In this document: piece by piece, positions 54,687-64,000 of the stretch
Layout of the letters: each line of letters begins with the position of its first letter
How positions within the stretch are numbered: position 1 is the first letter of the stretch
Origin: Pieris napi
Lineage: Eukaryota; Arthropoda; Insecta; Lepidoptera; Pieridae
Direction: 5' to 3'
Assembly (NCBI RefSeq): GCF_905475465.1
Contig: NC_062242.1
Coordinates: forward strand, 8,335,501-8,399,500
DNA: 64,000 nt
Made by a program: the position numbers and the translations under genes
The notes under the pieces: generated by a model
Database searches by the model: none
Seen by the model: only the letters and a program-made list of their open reading frames with translations
Told to the model about the DNA's origin: nothing

Positions 54687-54874
54687 AATATTACGGGCTA
54701 CTCGATTGTGAGGAAGTTGCATTGATCTGGTTAGCGTTGCACCTTCTTAAGTTCTTGTGTCATTTTCACACGTTTATATTATTTTTATAACATACTTTCA
54801 TAAATTCACATTCAAAATCATTTATTCATTTGGTAACACTTATGAACGTCAATAAAGAAATACATATTAAATGC

Positions 54875-54976
54875 TTCTAATTTTACATTTACTGCCAGTT
54901 CTCAAATTAAAAGCGTAGAAGGGCGAGAAGAACTGACATTAAACTCTCCGCCACTCTTTTAAACCGCCAAGTTTTT
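54875..54976 (-). repeat. Family B LINE tail
   Basis: TTTACATTTACTGCCAGTTC, AGAAGAACTGACATTAAACT and CCGCCACTCTTTTAAACCGC with CAAGTTTT follow the complement of the family B 3'UTR. Confidence 0.65.
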
Positions 54977-55477
54977 TGTTTTACACTATGTTTGGTTGTA
55001 ATCATTTAAGAACATAATTTAAATACAATAAAATTAACAATTAATATTAGACATTAAATTTTTTTATTAATTTAATTTTTATCGGTACTTGCATAGGTAC
55101 AATGCATTCAGGACAATTTTGTCTAAAATTTTAATTTTTTGTTGCATAAATGAAGATGTAAAGTGAGTAAACCAAGTATTGACTTAAAGCGCTGGCTTTT
55201 CATTTGATGTTTCGAACGTGTTCTATTAAAACGTGACGAATCGCTTCACATAGCTTCCACGTAAAAGTAACTTTAACCTTATTTTAAGATTCGTGTCTCA
55301 AATGGAATTTTCCATCTTTCTTCAATTTGCGGTTTTAGATACAATTGTTTATATTTATGCATGTACGATTATTTGGAATCCAATCTTCAATGCAAATTTT
55401 TGAACGCTTCCACGATATGAATCTAATATAGGGGCAATCATTCGTCTACATCTACAGATAAATAACTTTGTATATCA
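54977..55477. other. No gene seen
   Basis: AT-rich; nothing supported. Confidence 0.5.
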
Positions 55478-55800
55478 TCTAATACATATATAAAATTCTC
55501 GTGTCTTGTTGTTTTTACGGTTAAACTCCTCCGAAACGGCTTGACCGATTCTCATGAAATTTTGTGTGCATATTGGGTATAACTGAGAATCGGACAACAC
55601 CTATTTTTCATCCCCCTTAATGTTAAGGGTAGTCCACCCCTAATTTTTTCTTTATTTTTAGATAATTTTTTTAATTTTTATTTTTTTATGATACAGCATT
55701 AAAAAATACATACAACCCCTAATTTTCACCCCTCTACGATCAACCCCTATTTTTTATTATAAATGATAAACATGGCAAAACGACGTTTGCCGGATCTGAA
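55478..55800 (+). mobile_element. Nonautonomous Helitron, second family, 3' end mutated
   Basis: TCTAATACATATATAAAATT and CTCGTGTC, CTCCTCCGAAACGGCTTGAC, then CGATTCTCATGAAATTTTGT and GTTAAGGGTAGTCCACCCCT are the usual order in lepidopteran Helitrons. The 3' hairpin GGCAAA-ACGACG-TTTGCC (55774-55791) is intact. The expected GGGTCAGCTAG after it reads GGATCTGAATG, so the terminus is lost. The 72-codon frame starting at 55763 overlaps this end and is not a recognised protein. Confidence 0.7.
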
Positions 55801-56977
55801 TGATCTGATGCCGAATATGAACACACAAAAACTGTTAAATATTAGCATTGTATTTAATATTCGTCATTGTAAAACTATCGTACTACAACCGCTTGAGCAG
55901 AACAAATTCTGGGTAAATTGCATGAAATCAGACAGCAACTTTGAAGTTATCATACAACTTTTACCAAAAAAAATATATTAAAATTAAATATAAAGGCAGA
56001 GAAAATTGTAACATGAATATTTAGTGGATCCTATATTGAATTATAGAGTTCATTGAACAAATAATATGATTTCGCGTCGACAGTGAGCAATGACATATTC
56101 TGACGGTCTAATCTCAGATGACCCTGGGGTCCTCTAGTTATTGTTTCTAAGCCAATGGCTCCTTACATTTTACTGGAATAAAATGCGTTTAATGAAACTT
56201 TTTATCCAAGTTTATAATAACTAATTCACCATATGTCATTTAAATATCATATACAGAATCTAAGGTTATAAATATGAATCTTGTTTTGATCTAGATTTTA
56301 ATTTGTAAGCCTTTTTTAAATCATGATTTCAATATAAAAAATTGGAGCTCAAGGTGTTGGAAGGTGATGCTGTCCACAAATTGTCTATGATGCACTGCAT
56401 TTGAATTTGGATTTTGTCTTTTATTTTTGATGTTCGGTGTAATTTATTATATACAAGTAAACACAATGTTTTCAAGTATTATTGGCGTTTTAATTAATTG
56501 CTATAGCCTCCACCCTACCAGTCTAAATGTTCCAAAACTGTGTGCATGTAGTAGCTATTTTTAGTTAAGCTTTTATCACTTTATTATTTAGTTTTAAAAA
56601 AATTCGTTTGGAAATTTAAATTAAACAACCCAATAGAGAAATTAGTTAAGGTCTTGTAGCAGAGAAATAAATTGTAAGAACTTGCTATTGCAAGGCTGTA
56701 TAAGTAAGCATTCACTTTAATACTGAGCCACATTAAACTCCGAAATAGTACACCAGTTCCACAAATAAAGCTAATAAATAAAACATGAATGCTAGTTTTT
56801 CTTCAGAAATGCATTTTTCCAGCACTTTCCTCTACCCTGTTATTCTGCGTGCCTGTCAAAAGTGTGCATTTGCGGCACTAACATTTTAAGAAAACTAGAA
56901 TTTAAACTCATTTTCTCATTTAAAATTCTGCCTTGTCGACACGTTTTAGGGTGTTCATATAGGAACGTTTGAACTAT
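55801..56977. other. No gene seen
   Basis: AT-rich; a minus frame (56840-57046) overlaps the next MITE and is not called. Confidence 0.5.
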
Positions 56978-57209
56978 CTGCCTTGCGATTCTGTAACTCA
57001 CCTTTCGAACTCTCACAGCGGTTTTCGCAGCGGCGGTCGCGCTCAAATCAGTCGTGAAGCAGTCATTTTACGATTTGGCATTCTGATAAGGAAGCTTGTT
57101 GTTTATTGTTTATCAGAATGCCAAATCGTAAAATGACTGCTTTACGACTGATTCGAGCGCGACCGCCGCTGTGACAGTTCGAAAAGTGAGTTACAGAATC
57201 GCAAGGCTG
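56978..57209. mobile_element. Palindromic MITE, copy 5
   Basis: The left arm begins GCCTTGCGATTCTGTAACTC at 56980; the right arm ends GAGTTACAGAATCGCAAGGC at 57207. Arms are about 100-110 bp and the loop about 22 bp (57089-57110). The right arm lacks about 11 bp within the GCCGCTG region. This copy and 38054 define a GCCTTGC-ended subfamily. Confidence 0.85.
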
Positions 57210-59090
57210 TACTAGAAACAAATCGATTTTTATATATACGACTATCCGTAATATCAAATAGTAGATTTAATTTGTAGTTAAACGTGTTTAAGGTCGTCGT
57301 GTTTAAATTTAGCGGATTGAGAGATAAAATAAAGACATAAATTTTTCTTTACTATAATTCTAGCAAGTAAAAGTTCAATGTACTTTTTTGCTTAATTTTG
57401 TATCATCAAAAAAAATCAAATATCGACTGTGGTCCTTTTACTGTAACATAACAGGATTTTGCAACTCTCAGTTATTTTTACAATGTCAAGGGGCTTAGCA
57501 ATATTTTTTAAATTATATAGCAAATCTTTTAATAACATTTTATTGTACTGTGTGTTACCGGCCTTAAGTAAATAGACGGATACATTGTATACTGTCAGTG
57601 ATAAAACTAAAAGAAATTGACTTAATTAGTGAATTTTACGGGACTTGGAAACCCCGGTATTAAATAGTTCGTTACTTTAATCCGAATGACAAATTTCCGA
57701 GCGTATTCACGTTTCGTCTTAAATCGTACTTTATCGCACCGATGACTATGTATTATAATGAAAAAATGTATACTAATGCGCTACCCACTTTTTTATAGAA
57801 CAAAGCTTTATTGTTGCAAACTGTGAACTTAAATTTAGAAAATTCTTGTTGTTTTAGTTTTGTGAGAAAGTCTCACACAAACTAGCATTTTCCCTAAACG
57901 GAAGTAAGACAATTATTTATTTATAATAGTATAACACTGTCACTTGTTTATGTACTAAGTTTTTGTGAGAAATGAATATTATATAATAATAATAATAATA
58001 TATTTATTATTATTATTATTATAATAATTCGTGTTGTGAGAATTTGCTGCCTTTCCCATCTTCGCACTGTTGGACTTATAAAAATATTTTGTACATAACT
58101 TTTGTTACTCGAGAATGATATATTTCTAACAATCTTTTTACTTATAGTAATTTTGTTTATTATAGTCTTAATGAGGTTTAAGATTCTATTTAATTTTAAT
58201 TTAAAATCGCGTTTTTATTTTGGCAGTTTTGTCTGTAACGCATGTTGTTTTTCTACTTGATATTAATAAATAAATAAAGCAATTAAATGAAGAAAGAACT
58301 TTTGATATCGGTCAACATAACTACGGATGAATGTAATATCGGAAATATACAAATATTTCCTCTTTATAATATAAGTATAGATTATATAATATGATAGAAA
58401 ACTTATATCGATATAATTAAAATATTTCTGGCATAAAGAGGTTTTTTCTACTAAACAACCTAAACATTTAGATTAAATCAAGTCAACCTGAGAACAAGCA
58501 AAACTCGTGGACTAACAACGACCCAATATATTCATTTTGTCGTTTTGGGAAAAACGCTTTACCACTGTAACATTGGACATTTGCATAGCCATAGAATGGA
58601 TTAAGTTTTGGGTGTACTAGCCGATTGGAAAGGGTCGCTTTACGAGTTAACATAAGATAGATCTATAATTCTAAATAGCTGCTAAAATGTCTCATCGTTT
58701 CTTGTACTGGACGCTGTAAAAAATATTATCCCCGCGAATGTATGACTACCTATAATTAATGTAGGTTAACCTAACATTAAACACATAAAGCAATTATAGA
58801 TAAAATTGTTAAAAACTTCATGTTGGAAGTTGTAAGATAGTTTGGAAGGTTGGAATAAATGTATTTTCATTTCATTGTCACTGTCTAACGTCCTTTTTTG
58901 TAATTATTGTTACATAGTGTTTGATAGAGCATATTGGTTTTCGTTGTCTTAAAATTAAGAAAAAAATCGCGCAATGTTTACACCAAACCTAATATGTAAT
59001 TGATACTTTTAGAATACTATATACTATTTATTTACTATTATTTTCTTTATTACTTTAGTTTAGTAATGTTTTTTGCTGAATATTTTCTCA
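57210..59090. other. No gene; AAT/ATT microsatellite at 57978-58028
   Basis: AT-rich throughout. AATAATAATAATAATA followed by TTATTATTATTATTATTA at 57978-58028 forms a palindromic trinucleotide run. No supported ORF. Confidence 0.55.
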
Positions 59091-59091
59091 A

Positions 59092-59250
59092 AAAAAAAAA
59101 CTCAAAACTCAAAATATCTTTATTCAAGTGGGTAACCAAGTACACTTTTGAATCGTCAAGTTAAATTAATCGTAAATTTACATTTACTACCAGTTCGCAA
59201 GTCAAGGGCGTAGAGCGGGTAAGAAGAACTGGCAAGAAACTTTCCGCCGT
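59092..59250 (-). repeat. Family B LINE 3' tail (well preserved)
   Basis: Starts ACTCAAAACTCAAAATATCT and TTATTCAAGTGGGTAACCAA, then CAGTTCGCAAGTCAAGGGCG and AAGAAGAACTGGCAAGAAAC. It is nearly identical to the complement of 29880-30033, including the TTTGAG-type end. Confidence 0.85.
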
Positions 59251-59370
59251 GATAATACTCTAATTTCGCTTCTATCCGCGATCAAGAATTTCATAGCACC
59301 AGCCTCGCACAAAGACGGTCAATAAACCTTATTAATATCATAATTAAAATTGACTTTGGCCAAACCTCTT

Positions 59371-59638
59371 TTTTTATGTCATAGGAGGCAAACGGGCAGG
59401 AGGCTCACCTGATGTTAAGTGATACCGCCGCCCATGGACCCTCACACTGCCAGAAGGCTCGCCAGTGCGTGGCTGGCCTTTCAAGAATTGGAACGCTCTT
59501 TTCTTGAAGGACCCTACGTCAAATTGGTTCGGAAATACTTCAGTGGGCAGCTGGTTCCACATAGTGGTGGCGCGCGGCAAAAACTGCCTTAGAAAACGCT
59601 CAGTTGTGGAACGATGGACGTCGAGGTAATACGGATGG
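59371..59638 (-). pseudogene. Family A LINE, short 5'-truncated copy
   Basis: T run at about 59369-59375, then on the minus strand the last 68 or so codons of the family A ORF (MPRATTMWNQLPTEVFPNQF, VGSFKKRAFQFLKG, YHLTSGEPPARLPPMT). The stop TAA again coincides with the start of the A tail. Sequence similarity ends at about 59638 after GTAATACGGATGG. Close to the intact copy, so fairly recent. Confidence 0.88.
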
Positions 59639-59639
59639 A

Positions 59640-60122
59640 TAATTTAAACCTACTGAAGAACTGACTGTCAAGTTATATTTATTTATTTATTTATGCTTTA
59701 TTACCTTATTCACAAACATACACATAACAAAAAAAAAACATGTTACAAAAGTTATAATCAAATCATGCAGTTGGTATATATACTATTAACAGAAATGTAT
59801 GGGAGACGCCTAATTCCCTCGGTATATTGGGCCTCATTCAAATTCTATCTAAGGTCAGGGGTCAGATTAATAGCGCAGATATACTTGGAACCCGAGAACT
59901 TAGAAACAGATCTTATCGAAAGCCGACGACGGAGTGATTTCTACGAATTTTAGGAAGCTCTCAATGCTAAGCTTCATTAATTATATTCTTCGAAACGAAG
60001 TTATATTTATAAAATTCTACACATTTAAGCAAAAGATCCTTGTCCAGTAGTTTTTGTAAAATTCAATTGCAAATGCTAACTACGTGAAAATTACTTCAAT
60101 ATTTAAAGAAAACACTTTTCAA
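59640..60122. other. Unassigned; TTTATTTA-rich start
   Basis: TATTTATTTATTTATTTATG at 59677-59696, followed by an open frame of 86 codons (59693-59953) with no recognisable domain. The TTTATTTATTTATG and CACAAACATACACATAAC phrases resemble an antisense LINE 3' end but cannot be matched within this window. Confidence 0.35.
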
Positions 60123-60280
60123 CCGGATGAAAGTTATGTATTATTATAAATTTACAACTATTTTACATAATTTTAAATTTAACCGACGTTTCGCGTGCTT
60201 TACAGCGTGCGTGGTCACGGTGACTGAAGACAAATGGTGTTGAATGTGAAAAAAAAGTATCACAGCTGTAGAAAAAGTTG
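60123..60280 (+). repeat. Unclassified dispersed repeat, copy 2
   Basis: The partner of 1619-1773, same orientation, with small differences (GGTCACGGTGACT instead of the palindromic GGTCACGGTGACC). Its right end abuts the T run of the next LINE. Confidence 0.65.
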
Positions 60281-60283
60281 TAT

Positions 60284-60752
60284 TTTTTTTTTTTTTTTTT
60301 AATATATTTATTCACAAAAAAGTTACACCTTAAATCAAACCATGCCCCGCAAAACTGCTTACGCAGTTTGACTGCAGGTGACTCGCCTTAAATAAACATA
60401 TCTTCTAAATCACTAAATTACTAACACTGCTACTACAACTAATACTAATACACTTAAATTACTTATAGGTTACAGCATATTTAACAAATGGTTTTTTAAT
60501 AAACCTCTAAATTTATCCAATGAAGTCTCACGTCTTATGTCCTCGGGTAAACTATTGAGCAAGTATGGAATCCGCTTCTTCAACGTTCTATCTCCATAAT
60601 AATTTTGCACCATGGGTATTTCAAATTTACCTTTGGACATTGACCTTGTGTCAGTTATATGATGCACCAAACTAATAAAACGATCCTGCTTACCATGGTT
60701 ATTTACAAGTACAAGGAATCTATGTTTCAGGCTAGCCGGTATTCTGTATTTA
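60284..60752 (-). pseudogene. Family D LINE, C-terminal part plus 3'UTR
   Basis: Poly(A) (as T) at 60284-60300. The minus frame then reads RIPASLKHRFLVLVNNHGKQ, DRFISLVHHITDTRS, KFEIPMVQNYYGDRTLKKRI and PYLLNSLPEDIRRETSLDKF, ending HLLNML and a stop at 60470. This is the C-terminal tail of an insect Jockey-like RT, distinct from families A-C. It is open from its 5' truncation at about 60752 to the stop, so it was inserted recently. Confidence 0.8.
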
Positions 60753-61171
60753 TTTCAATAGATAGCATTTCAATAGTCTATTTAATCCTAATATCAATAG
60801 AAAAATCTAAGCTTATAAATTCATTATATTACATTGTCTTCGGCCCTGGGATGAATTACGATCGGGAGAAGGCCGAGTAGGTACAGTAAAAAATTCTAAA
60901 AGAAATATAATTGTTTTGATAGCGGCAGTCTCAAGAGGACCACGATTGATGAAAAGCACGAAAGTTCGCGTTCTGTAAATAATGTATAGAAAAATATTAT
61001 TTAATTGAAATTAGTACCCAATTGTTATGTATCATAATAGTTAGGCCCAATACTAAAGTATAAATTAAGCCTAGGCGCTGTTGCTTAAATTATAGTTTTT
61101 TTTTTGTGATACAATTTGTGACCTATCACTTTATATTTGTGTTGATGTAGATTTAAAATAGTTATATTTTT
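60753..61171. other. No gene seen
   Basis: AT-rich; the frame 60659-60880 is antisense to the LINE and runs on by chance. Confidence 0.5.
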
Positions 61172-61518
61172 GAAGTTATACTTCTTTAGGCGCGTTATGA
61201 AAAATTGATGAGAGTGAAATTTTACGATGCGCGCGCACCGTGACACAAAATTAACAGAATGTTGCCCACGGAAGATGCTACGACATTGGACATAATTTAA
61301 AAACAACATTCATTTACATTAATGTAAGAGAATAATAATAAATATTTATTTATTTAATTTTTCAAATGTAAACTGAACTTTATTGACTATAATGACTCCT
61401 TTTCCAGTCTTTGATTATTTAATTGTAATTAATGATTTGCATGCAATCAAAAACTATTTTTTATAATGCCAAAGAAGTATAACTTCTTACGCGCGGAAGT
61501 ACACGCACCCTTTTTTTT
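61172..61518. mobile_element. MITE-like family P, copy 3 (inverted)
   Basis: The reverse-complement counterpart of 40671-41053: GAAGTTATACTTCTTTAGGC at the left, then ACGCGCGGAAGTACACGCAC and CCTTTTTTTT at the right. About 35 bp shorter, through small indels. Confidence 0.85.
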
Positions 61519-62079
61519 AAATTCAAAATACACTAATCATCCGCCATCTTTTTCGTTTAATGTGGTTCCAAGTTTTCAAACTTTCTAAGAAATAGATTAT
61601 AAACTTAACGGAGTCGGACGACGAATGTAAAAGTTAGCAGATAATTTCTCAATTATAACTCTTAAATCCCTCTCGATCCGTTGACAAAACAAAATTGCTA
61701 TTTACTGGGGTCTGAATCCACTTTGTCCCGGGAAAATACAAAAGCAGTTAATCCGGGTAAAATATAGCGCGTTCCGGGTATCCGGCTGTCCGGTGCGGGG
61801 CCGCCCAATGTCCGACACTACGTCACATTATGTACACTACTACGTTCCATTTAAATTATTACTCTATTTATTCTTTTATGAAGTTATATTGTTTGTATAC
61901 TCCGTAACTTAACTGGTCTATACGAGTTAAGTTATTTATGGCATCAGTAACATTCAGTCAAAAGATTTTATCTAAATATCTACCACATTTATGACTATTG
62001 GCAACCAAAATTTATGAGTAGACTATACTCATTATATAGTAAGATCTCATGGCGTAAATGCTTTGCGATTTATTTACTT
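61519..62079. other. No gene; GC-richer patch
   Basis: 61715-61830 is GC-rich for this window (CCCGGGAAAATAC, CCGGGTATCCGGCTGTCCGG). It might be regulatory, but no donor, initiator or ORF supports that. Confidence 0.35.
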
Positions 62080-62650
62080 TTTATTTATTTATTTACACTT
62101 TGTAGCAATAAAAATAAAAGAAACACAAATAACACAATACATAAAAATTATAAGAGATGCAACGGGCGGCCTTATCGCTAATAATCGATCTCTTCCAGGC
62201 AACCCTAGTTAAAGAGAAAAACTAAAAAAAGAAACATGATGAGTGCGATAAGTGCAGAACTAAATGTTATATAAAAAAAATATAAACTAAAGTAATACAA
62301 AAAAAAATATATTAACAACAAACAAAAAACTTAAAAGCTAATCTTACAGATTCATGAACAGCGAATAGTGATGCAATGCAAAAGAAAACGAAACACAAGA
62401 ATTACACAAGTCAGGATTTATCAGGATTGGATAAGGTTAAGAAATGTTTATACAGAAGAGTTTTAAAAGATGACAGAGAGGTACCCAATGGTGTGGAGAC
62501 GGGCAGCCTATTCCATAACTTAATAGCGGAATCCTAAATGAATTGCCTAAGAAGGATGAACTGTGGGATGGAATTTCCAATAAACATCTATTAGAAGAGC
62601 GTAACATATAGTTAGAAGGACCTAACAATTTAAAGTGATTTTTGAGATAA
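62080..62650 (-). pseudogene. Family C LINE, C-terminal part and 3'UTR
   Basis: The minus frame from about 62620 gives LEIPSHSSSFLGNSF. After a frameshift near 62530 it continues DSAIKLWNRLPVSTPLGTSL and SSFKTLLYKHFL, ending NPDKS and a stop at about 62416. The 3'UTR holds GCCTGGAAGAGATCGATTAT then TAGCGATAAGGCCGCCCG, a stem-loop, and ends in TTTATTTATTTACACTTTG-type sequence. It pairs with the tail at 53870 and the satellite edge at 14090. Confidence 0.75.
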
Positions 62651-64000
62651 GAAGGGGTTTTCTGATTGAAAAGAATAGAAGTTTAGTATTTAGTATACGA
62701 GTATATACTATTATTAGTACTGTGCCAAATACCATGTATTGTAATATCACTTATTATTTCAAAACATCTGTCTAAACATCTAAAATAGATAAATAGGATT
62801 GCAGCAACCAAGCGGCAAAGCTCACAAGTAATGCGGCCATTACTCAGCCGTAATCTTTGAAGATAACAGACATTTATCTACGCCCGCGTGATGCGGACAT
62901 ATCTATATTTGTACCTGGATCTAGATTCAAGTAGATCGCCTGTTATTATTTTAAACAGAGTGACATGTGGTGTGGGTTGCGAATGCAACGAGCTATTTAC
63001 ATAACAATTTTATAGACAATCACTTTTAATTTTGAAAATATCTTCTAATAAAATTTAACATTATTCACTCTTTAACTCGCTTGATATTTTCATAATCTCT
63101 TATAATCTCGCCTTAAGAGGTTAATAGTACTAGATTATTCATTGCCTTTGATTCGAAGGAGTTATTTCTGCTTTCGAGTTATAATAAGGTTGTTTGTGTT
63201 AATTATTTAGATACCTTTTGTAAACAGCTTTGTTGGTGCTTATCCAATACTAGATAGCTTTGTCATTTTCAGTAAATTCGAACTTCAGGGTTCTCAAGTT
63301 ACATTAATGTGTAATAACATACCCGGCTTTTGAATTTACTACATAATCCCAGGATTGTCGCATGATGTATCTATGTATATTTCATGAAGGCATTATCTGC
63401 TAGGAAATCTATAAGCTTGTATCTTCATAACCACCCTAGTTGGTCGCCATCCAAATGCTCTGTTCATCGGACTCATATGTCAAATGCAAACATGCAACCA
63501 TGTGAAGACGCCTTATTCATAGCTGGAACTGTGTATTAATCATCGTAGTTTTCAAGGAAAAGTTCGTATAATAATACATTAAGAATCTGATTTACTAAAT
63601 CAAGATGATTTACTACAAAATAAACATTTTGTGGGAAAATAGAACCTATATAGGTGAATTTAATTTCAGACAAATAATTAATATCCTCAATAGTATTAAA
63701 GAAGCCACTTATTTAATTTAAAATGAATTTATTTGATCAATCAGTTCAACACTCGTACGATTTCAAAATATTAAGTTCTCTTAGATATATTTAGTATTGG
63801 GGGCAAAAGAAGCCATACAATGTTTTTGAGCCATTCACAATTTACGTACAGGAATATGATTAACAAGTAAATGTCATGACAAAATACGTAAATGTATAAA
63901 GCAAAATTCTGTTCTCGTTAATTAGGTTACATCAATATACTATAAAGTCATTATACTCCCGATATGACACATCTTAAAGATTATTATTTCGACAAGTTGG
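62651..64000. other. No gene seen
   Basis: AT-rich to the end of the window. A GC-richer patch at 62805-62910 contains no frame or recognisable repeat. Confidence 0.5.

Noticed and set aside
55763..55981. 72-codon frame
   Set aside because: Its start overlaps the terminal hairpin of a Helitron; no known protein pattern.
59693..59953. 86-codon frame
   Set aside because: Begins in a TTTA-rich LINE-like tail, no domain recognised.

Overview
This is AT-rich eukaryotic DNA with no bacterial gene organisation. It is almost certainly from a moth or butterfly (Lepidoptera). The repeats point there: Helitrons ending in CAGCTAG next to T, tRNA-derived SINEs with lepidopteran-type bodies, non-LTR elements whose 3' ends read GGCAAACGGGCAGGAGGCTC, and a DD41D Tc1/mariner transposase. 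I find no convincing host protein-coding gene. The window looks like intergenic or, more likely, long-intron sequence filled with transposable elements. Host-like signals are a GC-rich candidate first exon with a GTGAGT donor (about 21190-21597) and two pyrimidine tract-CAG|GTRAG junctions resembling recursive splice sites (41896|41897 and 43850|43851), all on the + strand.

Layout. 1-3360: a collapsed two-gene Harbinger relic, a palindromic MITE and unassigned DNA. 3361-14150: a 90-bp satellite of roughly 70 units, split by one complete-ORF non-LTR retrotransposon (family A, ORF 5990-9229, minus strand). The last unit runs into a LINE 3' tail. 14151-21600: unassigned DNA, a 5' piece of family A carrying an ~840-bp AGAAT pentanucleotide array, a 3' piece of family A, and the candidate host promoter/exon. 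22696-31436: a composite tandem array of TTTTC/TTCTG tracts plus Helitron-like 5' ends, fused to a broken Helitron helicase that itself carries a LINE insertion, ending in a canonical Helitron 3' terminus. 31869-33150: a Tc1/mariner element with an intact 358-aa transposase, inserted into the 3' end of an older family A copy. 33300-64000: AT-rich DNA with scattered SINEs, LINE tails, MITEs, two short Helitrons and simple repeats.

Repeat families recurring in the window: family A LINE (six places); family B LINE tails containing an AACTGGCAGTAAATG-like block (seven places); family C LINE tails with a GCAACGAAGTGT-like block (three places); a palindromic MITE ending in GCCTTGCGATTCTGTAAC (five copies); a MITE-like family with GAAGTTATACTTCTTT at or near its ends (three copies); and a tRNA-SINE (three copies).

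The most original observation is that the 90-bp satellite unit is built around a stem-loop whose arms differ compensatorily between the array and its two flanking units. The outermost unit is continuous with a LINE 3' tail, which suggests the satellite grew from a LINE 3'UTR hairpin. All calls come from reading the sequence; no database search was run.
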